From the NCBI GenBank assembly GCA_023213395.1, contig CM041465.1:59031741-59095740 (forward strand): a stretch of DNA of 64,000 bases, written 5' to 3'. A program made the position numbers and the translations under genes. The notes beneath the pieces are model-generated. The model saw only the letters and a program-made list of their open reading frames with translations. It did no database searches and had not been told where the DNA came from. Position 1 is the first letter of the stretch. The number at the start of each line of letters is the position of its first letter. Below, piece by piece: positions 43,064 through 54,584 of this stretch. This DNA comes from Cycas panzhihuaensis. Taxonomy: Eukaryota; Cycadophyta.

Positions 43064-43077
43064 ACTCTCCTCCCCTT
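43064..43077 (-). promoter_or_regulatory. GyC polypurine tract
   Basis: The minus strand reads AAGGGGAGGAGAGT immediately before the LTR. Confidence 0.8.
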
Positions 43078-43998
43078 AAAATACTTTACCCTCGAAATGG
43101 ATAGTTACAAGTGGAGTTGCTTGGGATTGCTTTGCTATTTTTTTTAGTGTACTACCTACTAAGTCTTATTTGTCATAAAAATTATCTAATCTTATGCCTT
43201 CTATTAGAGGTAATTAACATGCAACCTAAATCTACAAATGCTTGTCTAGGACTTGGTGCATGGTATATCCCTTCCTGTACAGAAATAACTTAGAGACCTA
43301 TGTGATGTTAATGGCACTTCACCAAAATCCTATCTTTTGGTTACATATTTTGCCCTCAAATGATCTTGTTTGAGGTATGTGGGGTGTTGAGAATACTGAG
43401 AAAGTTTTATGGGGAGGTAATAGATTATTTTTGGGAGGTCAACAAAGAAGCAGTTATAAGGGTCATATAACAGGGATTGCTTGATACAAGAAGTAATAAG
43501 AGAAGTGAGGCTCAATGAGGGGATTGATGATCAATTTTTATGTATGGGAAACAAGGATATAATAGATATATATTAAGAGGTAAATGAGGTTTGGAGATTG
43601 ATTCAATAAGGGGTTATGATAAGTATGGAGTTGGTTGGACAACTAAAGATATTAGGGAAATAAGATAGATGCAGTGGTTTGTGATAGATGTTCTTTATGG
43701 GAACAAGGCTTTAATAGAGGTTCAAAGATGGGGGAAGGATTAGATTGAGGAATTAATAGAAGAAAAGAGTGTTGGCTGTATAGAAGTGTGGAAGGTTGGG
43801 ATGGAAAAGACAAGGTTTTATAAGAGGGAAGAGCAATTTTTGAATTAGGAGGTGAATTATGATGAAGGGATAGTGGAAGGTTTAGAATATTCTATTGAGA
43901 AAATTCCCTAGGAGACGAAGAAATGTGTAAGCAATGAAATGAGTTATGTTTATGAAGAGGGACTAAGATTCCTCCTACAAAGAATTTGAAACGAAGGC
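43078..43998. other. Unassigned purine-rich segment in GyC
   Basis: The plus strand is strongly purine-rich with codon-like texture (for example EELIEEKSVGCIEVWKVGME near 43750-43810 and VEGLEYSIEKIP near 43875-43910), although the host element reads on the minus strand. Neither strand shows a domain I can name. It may be a captured fragment or very decayed pol. The last five bases (AAGGC) are the GyA-2 target duplication. Confidence 0.45.
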
Positions 43999-44873
43999 TA
44001 TTGGGACATATTTTGGAACAATGGGCTATATGGAAATCAGATGTAGGGCTATGTTGACCATTGGAATATAGGAACAGATCATACAAAGGTATGCATGATG
44101 AGAAAAATTAGAAAAGTAAGCATTCTGGGTATGTATGATGCATGTGTACCAGAAGAGGTATGCAACATAGGATATGTGCCATTTGCGGTACGCTAATGAA
44201 TAACAAGGTACACATGGCATACCTAGACCAAAAGACACCAAAGGATGATGACATCAACACCACCAGATATACGCATAAATGTATAGATAAAAAGGCACTA
44301 GCTAAAGGTGATTAATCAAGTGATTAAATGAAAGCATACATTGAGGCTAAAAAGGTACAATTATGATAGGGAGTCATAACCCTTCAACAAAAGGCACCAA
44401 AGAGGCACATTTAAGGAATCTTGCAAGGACCATTCTAGTGGTGAGAGTCAAACATTCATTCCACATGATGGTATGGTAGCCATCACATATATCCAATGGT
44501 ACATAACAGAGTTATAGCAGATGCATTCCGTGATGCATACCCTTTTAGAATGTATATGATAGAACTTAATGTATATGGATGGAATGTATAGGGAATACAT
44601 TTTAGAGCTTATTGTATGAGACCTATTACTTAATGTAAAGAAGAGTTCAGTAGAAATATGTGTTCTATATGTACTATGATTATTATGTAATGGATAGTTG
44701 TTGATTATTATACTACTATATGTAATCTGTGATGAAGTTATATGGAAATTATGAATAAATCTATGATAATTTGGTGTATAAAGCATGTTGATGATATCCT
44801 GGACTAGACTACCAATGATCCCTTAACAAGTGTACATATCTCAGTAGGAACATCATGCAAGAATAAGTCAACA
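43999..44873 (+). repeat. GyA-2 5' LTR (875 bp)
   Basis: Begins TATTGGGACA (TG decayed to TA) and ends AATAAGTCAACA. It is the inverted counterpart of the GyA-1 LTR, which ends TGCCCCAACA on the plus strand. Confidence 0.95.
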
Positions 44874-44874
44874 T

Positions 44875-44887
44875 TGGTTCTATTGCC
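44875..44887 (+). promoter_or_regulatory. GyA-2 primer-binding site, probably tRNA-Glu
   Basis: TGGTTCTATTGCC, one base after the LTR. It differs from the expected tRNA-Glu complement (TGGTTCCGTTGCC) only where a CG would have become TA. Confidence 0.75.
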
Positions 44888-45014
44888 TATGTCCACTGAG
44901 GAGGGACTAGGGCCAAAAGTTTCGCAAGGGGAGAATGTTGAAAGGGTAGAGGACCTTGGTTGTCGATATAATGGCAGGTTGTAACTAAGCCTCCAACAGT
45001 CAGGGGATCTTCCA

Positions 45015-46800
45015 ATGCCACCTAAGAGGCCTTCAAAGGTAGGAGAGCCACAAAAAGGTACTTCACTGAAGGGGAAAGAAACAAGTAGACAGAGGGCATT
45101 ATGATGGTCAAAGGAGTCAAAATTAAGAAGATAAAGAAGATTGAGTCTATATAATAATGAGACTAAGGGATAGTCCTTTGAAGAATCTAAGGCAAGTGGA
45201 GCCCAAATACCTCAAGAACAAGGAGAGGAAAATAATGACGAGCAAATGGTACTAACACCTACTCTAATCAAATATGACCTCTTAAGCCCGAAAAAGAAGG
45301 AAAAACCAAAAGGAAATATGGAACATAACGACACCATAAAGAAGAAGGAAAATACACATGTGGATGATATCCCAAAGGACCTAAGTGATAGCGAGAAGAA
45401 GGCATAGGAAGGTCCCTGACATATTAAGAGAATAAATTAACAAGACAACTTTTTGAGGATTCATCGGATAGGGGGTTTGAGCAATCATATATAGTGGTCA
45501 TACCATTGATAGTACAAGTTCTAAGAGTATTAGAGCCAATACATCTAAAAATGCCATTTAAGAATCCTCTATTCAGAAGAGATAGTGTTGCACCAAGCAT
45601 CTCAAATACACCACCTAAAGTGAAGGGAAGAGAAAAATGAGTAGAATCCTTTCAGGAGGCAAAAAGAGAAGGATCACCACTAGGTGGGACACTAGTGCAG
45701 TCACCATGGATGGACGATTTCAAGGATTTTGGTATACTTATCTTCAACATCTCAGATGTAGTAGAGCACGTGTATTTATTCTAGAATTCGGTCAATGTGA
45801 AGAAAATCATAGATGAAGATGAAATAAAGGTGAGATTTGCTTACACACTAAGGGGAGTACCATTGGTAGGTTACAAAGAATTGGATAAAACAAAAATATT
45901 GGCAAGTATAAATAAATTTTTTGAGGAAAGATTTTAGAAATTTTGAAGTAACGAAGCTATGGAGATTGCTCTAAGGGAAATAAAGTAGAGGTTTGGTGAA
46001 TCAGTGTTAAGTTACATCAGTTGTATGAAAATCATTACTGCCAATATGATTAATGAAACAGTTATAGACCGCAACATGAAGAACTATTTTGTCAGAGGAT
46101 TAAATGAAAAACCAGGGTCTATGATGCATGCATATCTATTAAAATCATTCAAAAATTCTTAAGAGTTGGCATTGGACTTCAAAGCAAATATGGATACCCA
46201 AGAAGGATGGCATGATCCCCTTTTACTAAGGCTATAGAAGAAATAAGGAAAATGAAACAGAATTAGCATAACCAGCCATTTTGCCAAGTAGGAATTTCAT
46301 AAGAAGAATTTGAGGTAGAAGATCTAAGGAAAGAGGTTGCCTGACTTAAGATAAGATATAACAAAGAGGAGGAAGAAGTAAATAAGAGAAAGGATCAAGA
46401 ATTTAAAATCGAGAAATGGTACCATATTTGTGAGGAAAGTTTGTATACAACTAAGGAATGCAGAGTTAATCCAAGAATAGTGCAATGCACTAAAAAGATA
46501 GATGGTGTTATATATGTGACATGGATAGTCATACTACCAAAGATTATTTTTATAACCTTAGAGGAAGAACGTATAGAGGACAAGGTAGAGGAAGAGGGGG
46601 CAACCTAACTCAAAATATATATACAATGAGAAGTACATAAGAATTCTCAAAGAAAAAACAACCAATGGGGAGATGTTTGATTTGTCTACAATTTAGGCAT
46701 TGAAAATTAGACTACTTAACTAAATAAGAATATAAACACAAACCATTTTTATGCAACAACTGTGGACCAAGTGAGCACAAAATAAAGGATTGTAAGGGAA
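45015..46800 (+). pseudogene. GyA-2 gag
   Basis: Starts MPPKRPSKVGEPQKGTSLKG, 141 bases after the LTR; the GyA-1 leader is 140 bases. An acidic region (DDIPKDLSDSEKKA) leads to the capsid core from about 45715 (VRFAYTLRGVPLVGYKELD, ESVLSYISCMKIITANMINE, NYFVRGLNEKPGSMMHAY). Knuckles: CHICEESLYTTKEC (His now Tyr) near 46430 and an intact CNNCGPSEHKIKDC near 46755-46796. Many stops and frameshifts break it. Confidence 0.92.
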
Positions 46801-46899
46801 AGGTAAAAGCAACCAGCTTAATGACTATTAGTCTAGAGAGTAACAAGAATATAGAACTCCAAAAGAAATAAAAAGAAAAAATGGATGAAGGATATCCAA

Positions 46900-47780
46900 A
46901 CCTACAAATAGAAATAGATAGATTCAAATAAGCAAAACAAGTATTGGAGGAATTAACCCAATCTGAGACAATATCACCAATGGGTAAATCAGAAATAAAA
47001 TATATATATGTGAGAAAAAATAGACAAAAAGAGAAGATGCTTAAGGAGTAGAAGGCAAATCTCAATTGGTGTAAATGGAAGAGTTATTTAAGGGTTTACC
47101 AGTAGAAGACATCCTACGAATATTGTTACTAATGGAAAATCTAGTGAAATAATTACAATTAATAATCCCCTTATGTCAAGTGATAGATTGGATCAAAGCA
47201 AGGATACTATAGCAATTGGAAGCCACTAAGATTTTAAAGAAGATAATGCCATCCTTTAACATGGATCCAATGGTTGCAATCACAGTATTAGGAGAAAAAT
47301 TTTCAAGGGTAATTATGGATGGAGAAGCCACTATGAACATTTTACCAACCTCAACATGGAAGAAGCGAGGAAGTCCTAAGTTGGAAGTAATAACTTATTC
47401 ATTAAAATTAGCAAATGAATTATTAGTGAGACTAGTTGAGAAACTAGCTAACATAAAGGTGGATGTGGTAGGAATTGCGGTATGAATCAATTTTATAATA
47501 GTGGAGATAGAAAAAGGTATAACACCTTATCTAACCTTGTTGGGTCACCCATGGCTATATAAAACTTAGTGTCTCCAAAATTAGAGAGATGTGACCTTTA
47601 CATTATCAAATGGTGTAAGTGAAGTGGTCTTTTCAATGTTGGGAAAGAATTCTATCGAGGTGATACTAGATAACAGATCAAGCACAACTATTGTGAGTGA
47701 GGAAATAACATTCTCGTTTGATGAAGGGAACTTATACCATATAACTGAAGAGCTAAACAAGTTGATCAACTTCTAAGAGA
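46900..47780 (+). pseudogene. GyA-2 protease region
   Basis: The block 47216-47485 reads SFNMDPMVAITVLGEKFSRV, IMDGEATMNILPTSTWKKRG and LKLANELLVRLVEKLANIKV, collinear with GyA-1 14428-14240. Here the motif is MDGEATMNILP, showing the Asp that is Asn in GyA-1. The frame continues with VVFSMLGKNSIEVILDNRSS at 47591-47776. Confidence 0.85.
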
Positions 47781-48430
47781 TGGAACCTGCCTACTTTGGG
47801 GAGATCTACAATTCTTCTAGTGATGAGAATAGAATTAAATTCATGGATTATTGGCTGCAAGATGTATATGAAGTTAATCCCTCATATTATAGGTGTAATC
47901 TACTTTCTCAGAATGTTACTGATGACATTGATATCAAATCTAAATCCTTTGATTATATGAGTGTTAATAATAACATAAAAAACCTAAGACCTAAAACTAG
48001 ATCCCCCTTTTAACCCAAACCCTTACCTTAATTCACCTCCTAATATCCCAACCCCCTCTAAGCCTAACCTTTCCTCTACTTTCAGTTTGGGTCTTGAAGT
48101 AGACTTCTCTTCCCCACCCCCATCCCAACCTGAGGAAGGAAGTAATAAGCCTTCCTCATCTTTCTTAAAGGTACACTTGCCCAATGGAAGGTCCTTTTCA
48201 ACCATCGGTGCCAAATATGAGGAAGAAGAAAAGGAACTTGTTGAGAGTATCCCTAGAGATTCCAGTTTAGAAAATAAAATTGCCACTCTAAAAGAGAGAA
48301 ATCATGAAGAATACATTAGAGATTATGTGAAGCCCTTTTATGGACAACCACTATATGTAATTGAGCATTTGATACATTGTATAGAACATTGGTTAGGAGA
48401 AGGGATAATAAACAAATATCAATTATAGGA
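47780..48430 (+). pseudogene. GyA-2 linker domain
   Basis: Block 47780-48013 (MEPAYFGEIYNSSSDENRIK, FMDYWLQDVYEVNPS) and block 48087-48428 (LPNGRSFSTIGAKYEEEEKE, IRDYVKPFYGQPLYV, HLIHCIEHW) match the GyA-1 linker. The deletion junction that removes RT lies directly after it. Confidence 0.75.
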
Positions 48431-48960
48431 TCATAAGAGGAAATCAACAAAGCATACCGAACCAAGGGAAAGGTGAGAAAAGGTAAGGCACGATCACCAC
48501 GTCAAGACATCATATTTCAAGAAGGGTGATTAAGTATGGTGATTCGACAACAAATCCCAAACACCCCAGGGAGAATTAAAGATGCATTGGAAAGGCCCAT
48601 ATATGATTAAGATGGTGTACGAGAATGGCACTATCAAATTAAAAAAAACTAGCAGGCCAACTACTGCCTAAAATGTTCAAGGGTAATAAACTAAAACCCA
48701 TATCAATTAAGGTGGAGCAACTTAGCAGCTGAATTAGCTAGTTGTACCATATTGTGTTTCATGAAGTTGAGGTGAATTAGATTTCCTTGATCTTGAAATA
48801 GGATTCAATTCGATATATAAACAAAAAATATAAAAAAATCAAAAACAGAAAAAACAACCATAACTTATATCATATAAACAAGCAATATGGCAAATCATGA
48901 GAAGAAAAGATATAGCATGGCAAGAAAAATTAGAATGAAGAAAAACTTTATTAGAACAAT
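48431..48960 (+). pseudogene. GyA-2 integrase C-terminal remnant
   Basis: GD, a stop, VWWFDNKSQTPQGELKMHWKG and PYMIKMVYENGTIKL at about 48526-48650 correspond to GyA-1 GDQVLLYDSKFRMHPDKL and GPYIAEK, the C-terminal barrel of integrase. A Lys/Gln-rich tail (KNQKQKKQP) follows, as in GyA-1 (the KNQK, then KQP word). Confidence 0.8.
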
Positions 48961-48984
48961 CAAATTTTTTATAAATGTACTAGC

Positions 48985-49115
48985 AAAATACACTATACAA
49001 ACCAAAAATAGTATGTTACTAGGTACACACTGTGGAAAAAATGAGTAAGTAAACCAAAATACACTATATATACCTAAAAAGTATGCTATTAGGTATGCAT
49101 AGAGTAACAAGCCAA
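48985..49115 (+). repeat. GyA-2 two-copy repeat equivalent to the GyA-1 array
   Basis: AAAATACACTATA occurs at 48985 and 49056 (spacing 71), each followed by an AGTATG(T/C)TA word and AGGTA(C/T). It is the reverse complement of the GyA-1 array at 9165-9350 and lies in the same place relative to integrase. Confidence 0.8.
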
Positions 49116-49500
49116 AAAGATAAAAGTTTATAATACATACTTGCAACCATTACCACATGGTACATAAGAGAAAAATGAGGGCAATTTAACTCAAATTCAT
49201 AACAGTAAGTAGTTGAGTGAAATCCTCATAATCTAAGGAAGGAACAGAGTAAAGATTTAGCACCAATTTCAAAGACAATTCTCGAGTATAGTTAACCATT
49301 TCAAAAAGGGTATGCACGTAGGTCTCATATTGTATTCCTTTTATCATATCAGATATACTTCTAGAAATTCCATAGCTTGGTGATGATGAAGATGACAGGG
49401 TGCTAAGAAACCTTCCTACCCAAACCTAAGGAGGAGTTAGAAGGGTTACCTTCCCAATTTAGGGCAAAGGTCAAATAAGCAGGATGGGGGGAGTATATAT
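49116..49500 (+). other. GyA-2 spacer before the extra 3' region
   Basis: No domain is readable. It corresponds to 8741-9160 of GyA-1. Confidence 0.5.
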
Positions 49501-50470
49501 ACTATAATCCCCTTTATTTAGATCAAGAGCTCATGGAAAATATTTTGATAGAGCTAAAAGGATTTGAAGAGAATTAAGTTGGATGCAAATATAATTCACT
49601 TGTTGACAGGGCTTCCAAAGGAGGGAGAAGTTCCAACAACCACCAAAAGATTAGAGGTGGGCTGCGAAACTTAGCTAAAATAATTTTGCTAAGAGAATAC
49701 CCAACTAACATTAGGAGGTGTTTGGGTAGCAGACATAAAGGATATTAGATTATAATGGATAGCTAAAGTCATAAACATAAGATTCCTATAAAAAAGGAAA
49801 CATACATACATTACAGGAGGAATGATGCCAATACTAACAAAGATTCGAGATGGGGAGCAACTTAGATGGCCTAAATTTTTGGCAACGAACATGACATAAT
49901 AAATATAGGAAGTGATGACACATCTTTTCCATCATCCCTCCTTGTTATTGGTTGTTTTATTCCACCAGTGTCCAGGTATACAACTTTCAAAATCAGCCAT
50001 ATTCCTAAATGAGCCACTTATAAAACAATAGATGAATGAATTTCTGGAGGTTACTCAAGATAGGGAAATTAAGAAAAAGATACAAAAAGAAATGACAAAA
50101 ATCCTTAAGTGGTTACAACAAACCCTAAGGACACCTATCCCATACTGTGCCAAGTAAACAATTTAGAGAAATAGTAAGAGAAGAAGGGATGAAGGAGGAG
50201 GAAGAAGAAATAGAGCCCTGCCTTGAAGAATGGGTAGAATTTTCTCTTGTAATGGAGACAGGAGAAACATCATCACCACCCCAAATAGAGGAGAAATCCC
50301 ATCAAATAATCCAATTAATTAAGGATATAGAAGAAGGGTATAAAGCATGAATAACTACCCTTTAAGAAAAGATCAAAGAAAAGGATGCCATAATAGCAAC
50401 CCTCACTCATATTAATGAGGAAATTTTAGCCTCAAGAGACCCAACAGTAGAGAAGAGGCAGCAAGAGCAA
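49501..50470 (+). pseudogene. GyA-2 extra 3' region
   Basis: The conserved globular part (LTGLPKEGEVPTTTKRLE, GGVWVADIKDIRL, WIAKVINIRFL) is at about 49590-49900, and the acidic/coiled-coil part at 50147-50450 (KEEEEEIEPCLEEWVEFS, METGETSSPP, HQIIQLIKDIEEGYKA). It parallels GyA-1 8740-7704. Frames are broken by stops at Trp and Gln codons. The function is unknown. Confidence 0.7.
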
Positions 50471-50477
50471 CCTTAAA

Positions 50478-50498
50478 ATAGAGAGGGGGAAGGATACC
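50478..50498 (+). promoter_or_regulatory. Purine-rich tract, possible displaced polypurine tract of GyA-2
   Basis: AATAGAGAGGGGGAAGGATA lies about 65-85 bases before the 3' LTR. GyA-1 has a matching purine run (minus strand, around 7766-7795) at a similar distance, while the bases next to the LTR (GACCCAGGATAGA) are not a classic purine tract. Confidence 0.55.
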
Positions 50499-50563
50499 TC
50501 AAAATTTTTAAAATTTTTTGATGAGCAAGGATGCTCAACCTAATCTTGTTGACCCAGGATAGA

Positions 50564-51431
50564 TGTTGGCACATATTTTGGCACAATGGGCTGTGTGGAA
50601 ATAGAATGTAGGGCTGTGTTGATCATTAGAATATAGGTATGGATTGTATAGAGGTATGTATGATGAGAAAAGCTGGAAAAGTAAGCATTCTAGGTACGTA
50701 TGACCAATGCATATCAGAATAGATACACAACACAGGACACGTACCATTTGTGGTATGCTAATGAATAACAAGGTACGCATGATAGACCTAGTCCAAAAGA
50801 CACTAAAGGATGATGACATCAGCACCAAGGGATGTGCGTATAGATGTATGGATGAAAAGGAACTAGTTAAAGGTGATTAATCAAGTGATTAAGTGAAAAG
50901 ATACATTGAGACTAAAAAGATACGATTATGACAGGGAGTCATAACCCTTTAGCAAAAGGCACCAAAGAGGCACATTTAAGGAAGCTTGCAAGGACCATTC
51001 TAGTGGTGAGAGCTGAGCATTCATTCCACATGGTGGTATGGTAGCCAAAATGTATATCCAGTGGTATAGAACAGAGGTACATTAGATGCATTTCGTGATG
51101 CATACCCTTTTGGAATGTATATGATAGAACTCAGTGTATATGGCTAGAATGTATAGAGAATACATTCTAGAACTTATTGTATGAGACCTATTGCTTAATG
51201 TAAAGAAGGGTTATGTGGAAATTTGTGTTCTATATGTACTATGATGCTTGTGTAATGGATAGTTGTTGATTATTGTATTGATGTGTGTAATTTGTGTATG
51301 TGGAAATTGTGAATAAATCTGTGATAATTTGGTGTATGAAGCATGTTGACGGTATCCTAGACTAGACTACTAGTGATCCCTTGATAAGTGTACATATCTC
51401 AGTTGGGAGATCATGTAAGAATAAGTCAACA
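50564..51431 (+). repeat. GyA-2 3' LTR (868 bp)
   Basis: Begins TGTTGGCACATATTTTGG and ends AATAAGTCAACA, followed by the target duplication AAGGC. Confidence 0.95.
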
Positions 51432-51436
51432 AAGGC

Positions 51437-52345
51437 CCTTAAGAATTTGTACAACTATGGGATAATGGAAAGAGGTTTTCTTTACAACTATAAAGAGGAG
51501 AAATGAAACTACCAAAGGAGATGGACATGTGCAGGACAAGATTAGGAGACTTAGCTAGTACGTTACTGGTGCTAGATTCTTCTTCAAGATGCACAATCTT
51601 CACTTCCATCTACTTGATGTATTTAGTCCTCTCATCATGTTGCATCTAAATTTATTCTTCTTCATGCCCCTAAAGAGATCTCTAAATTTCTCTACTAAGG
51701 GTCATTTCTTCCTCTTTTTCTGTTAATTTGTCTATTTACTTTGATTCTTTGGCATCACATTGCTTGTGTGACTGTTGATATTAATGTGTTTCCTCTTTTT
51801 GAATTTTGTCTCCCTTGTGATATGTTTCTTCTTGGTCCTAATCTTCTTCAATTTTGACTTTCTCACATTGTTCGTGCATTTGCACTAGTTCTGTTTCAAC
51901 TTCTTTTTTTGGTTCCTCTTTTAGACGTGTTCCCTTCCAAATTGAAAGATGATTTTTTTGATGTTCTACTAGTGATCGTGTCTCTAACATCCTTAAAAGA
52001 GACTTTAGATATGTGATTCTTAGTTCTCATATTTTTGACATAAATTTTTGTTTGTCACTGTATTTGGAATAAATAGTCTACTTCCAAATCTTTTCAAAAT
52101 CCTCACATATCATAACTTTTAAGAATGGCTAATTGAATCATTTTATATACTCATAGTATTGGTAGAACTCTTTGAAGCATTTAATTGCTTGACCACTTAG
52201 ATACTAAGATGCAAATACAACCTTCTCTACTTCTAGTATTCAGTAGAAGTAGGTGTCCAATATTATTATCTATTCTTTCACATTTGTTCCTTCCCCAGGG
52301 TCAAATTTTTTTAAGGAAATCTACATGTTGTTAGCCATCTTAAAT
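51437..52345 (-). pseudogene. GyC gag
   Basis: The minus strand starts near 52345 with MANNM, then ISLKKFDPGEGTNVKE, ILEVEKVVFAS, YLSGQAIKCFKEFYQYY and ELRITYLKSL, the Ty3-type gag capsid pattern (AxxYLxGxAxxWW..F). A charged helical tail with many Glu, Lys and Gln follows toward 51500. Stops are frequent. Confidence 0.8.
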
Positions 52346-53366
52346 GTCTCAATTAACACTAATTGTTAGTCACACAAGTTCTTTCATGTAACTTTGAATA
52401 CTATTATTTTTTAATATTACTTAAAAATTTCCATGGGATAGCTCATTATGAAGGTCTTTGAACTAGAAATGCAATGGTTTAGATGATTTTGAAATCAAAC
52501 ATCTATAACAAAAGTTATGGATAAAATTGTCATAGTGTTCTCTTTGAAAAAACAAGTTTAACAAAAAAGAAAAAAAAATTAGAAAAAAAAATTAAGGGTT
52601 TATCCCCTCCCTTTCTTTAAAGCTAGTATAGTCATATGTATGATTGGTGGCTATCATTAGGTGCTAGTAGACTCCATCAAAGAATTCACCATGCTTTAAT
52701 TTGTGTTCAATATTTTAAAAGTTAATCCTCTATTTGTGCATGGGTTTAAGCACTTCCATGACTATGATAAGGGTAGATTATGCTCAACATGCTACTACTA
52801 TCTTTCCCTACTATGTCTCAAAATTGAATTTTCATCGCTCCTCGATAACTTATAGAGTTGATATTTCTCATTGATGATCTGATGATTATCTCGCCTAGTA
52901 ATACTACATCAATGAAACAACTAGGGTTTAGATTCTTCTAAGTGCTTATGAATAAATGACTTATAACTAGTTAATGGAAATTGCCCTACTCTCTTCATCA
53001 ATCTTTATATTTCCCCTTTTCTTCTTTTCTATGTTTAGAGAAACTTTGGTTCTTAGTATTTTTGGAACCTATGATAGTTCAAACTTTAAAACTTTCCTCT
53101 CCTTGTATGATGTTGCTCATTTAATGATTGAATCTTATAGGATATAACCCATGATGTAGAATTGTATCTAGGAAACTTGGCTCCCCCCTTATGGTAGTGT
53201 CCTAAAAAATTGGCAGAGTTGTGCTTCTCGCCTTTGCTTATTAATGATAAATTCAACACTTCTTCATAATGGCAACAACAAGTAAATACTTCAACATGCA
53301 ATGATAAAGAAACCCTCTTCAATGGTACATAACTTAGAAAACCCTTCATTTATAGACATAAATGTA
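52346..53366 (-). other. GyC leader, about 1 kb
   Basis: Non-coding sequence between GyC gag and its primer site. The 87-codon frame at 53086-53349 (minus) has no recognisable domain. Confidence 0.55.
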
Positions 53367-53378
53367 ACTTTGATATTA
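53367..53378 (-). promoter_or_regulatory. GyC primer-binding site, decayed
   Basis: The minus strand reads TAATATCAAAGT; compared with TGGTATCAGAGC all differences are G-to-A or C-to-T. It lies two bases from the LTR. Confidence 0.75.
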
Positions 53379-53380
53379 GT

Positions 53381-53689
53381 TGTGGTATGCCCACAAAGCT
53401 TTGACATAAATTATAGTAGTTAAAGCATAAGTCATCCAAGTAATAACATCTTAACATAATTATATCAGATTTTCACAATAAATTCAAAGTAATATCAAAT
53501 ATATGAAGTAAATAAAATAATAATAAGATGAAATATCAATGGTAAATTGCCATCTCCAAGGTGAGGGTTTTCTCCCAAATGGCACAATAGTGCCCTAATG
53601 GCCCTAGGCTATTATTTTTGCATCAAATATAAAAATTCTCTAAGATGATTTATAATTAAATAGTGCTCCCTATTTACAACTATACTTTT
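53381..53689 (-). repeat. GyC 5' LTR, truncated
   Basis: Begins TGTGGTATGCCCAC and matches 42637-42945. It is cut at 53690 where the Cop6 LTR starts, so about 120 bases are missing. Confidence 0.88.
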
Positions 53690-54163
53690 TGATAGAAGAA
53701 TTAATTATGTTTTTTTTAATTCACCTTTAGTCATTGTAAATGTATTATACATTTGTAAGTATTAAATTAAGTTAATGAGTCATGATTGTGTGATAAAGTA
53801 CATTATAAGTGTTGCATTGTCATGTTAGTAGTAGTTATAAAATGAAGTGGTGAGCCTAATGTTCATGGGGTTATATATGCTTACACCTCATTGTTATGCA
53901 CATGTATATCGATTATATAAGGTGCTAAATGTCACCTTGCATGATCAACCCTTCACATGCCCTCTTGCCTCTCTTGTTATTATTTCTTTTGTATATATGT
54001 GAGGAAACATTTATGTAATTTATTATGTTGACAAACATATGTTAATGAGATTGATTTTAGAGGCTTAATTAGTTTAACCTCCTCTTATCCATTGTTGCTT
54101 TTCTTTGTGTTCTTAATGTGATTTGATCTTAGGTGGAAGTTGACATGAATGCCACTTCCTTCA
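53690..54163 (+). repeat. Cop6 5' LTR
   Basis: Starts TGATAGAAGAATTAATTATG inside the GyC LTR and ends TTCCTTCA just before the primer site. TATATAAGG at about 53915 is a plausible TATA box. Confidence 0.8.
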
Positions 54164-54165
54164 CT

Positions 54166-54177
54166 TGGTATCAGAGC
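54166..54177 (+). promoter_or_regulatory. Cop6 primer-binding site (tRNA-iMet)
   Basis: TGGTATCAGAGC, perfect, two bases after the LTR. Confidence 0.92.
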
Positions 54178-54584
54178 AATTCATCATTTTATGGCTCTTT
54201 GAAATGCCTTTCTCAACCTTTGTATGGAAAATTTAGCAGGTCTCTTATTAATGATGAGTCCCAACAATAGCAGGCCATAGACATAGACCTATACTTATCT
54301 ATTATCTTATGAATAGACTCCATTAACCACTATAGAGGTCACAATTTCATGATGCATAGCTAGAACTAGATAGGAGTTAATATGAACAATTTTCTATTAC
54401 AAAACTACTAGTGGTCATCTTCTTAAAGCTAATCTACAACTCAATGGTCTCTAAGAATTTGTGCTTATTTTTCTTGCCATCTCCCTTTACCTACGAAATG
54501 ACCTCCCTCAATGTATCACTTAGAAGATTACTCATGCTCATAGTACTATTGGTGCTCACAGTCGTCAACACAACTTTTGCAGTT

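Larger units (their letters stand above)
43999..51431 (+). mobile_element. GyA-2: non-autonomous member of the GyA gypsy family, 7.43 kb
   Basis: LTRs at 43999-44873 and 50564-51431 flank a tRNA-Glu-type primer site, gag, protease, the linker domain, the integrase C-terminus, a repeat pair and the extra 3' region. RT, RNase H and the integrase core are missing. The target duplication AAGGC is at 43994-43998 and 51432-51436, so the ends are certain. All shared blocks align with GyA-1 in the same order; the deletion corresponds to about 9770-13190 of GyA-1. Confidence 0.97.
42637..53689 (-). mobile_element. GyC: minus-strand gypsy element, split by GyA-2
   Basis: A direct LTR pair (42637-43063 complete, 53381-53689 truncated) encloses a decayed primer site and gag at the right side and a polypurine tract at the left, all in minus orientation. 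GyA-2 sits in the middle (43999-51431). Excluding it, only about 3.6 kb of GyC remain, so most of pol is deleted or beyond recognition. Its right LTR is cut by the Cop6 LTR at 53690. Confidence 0.85.

Noticed and set aside
43078-43998. An integrated pararetrovirus or host F-box fragment
   Set aside because: No motif supports either idea; the fragments are too decayed to assign.
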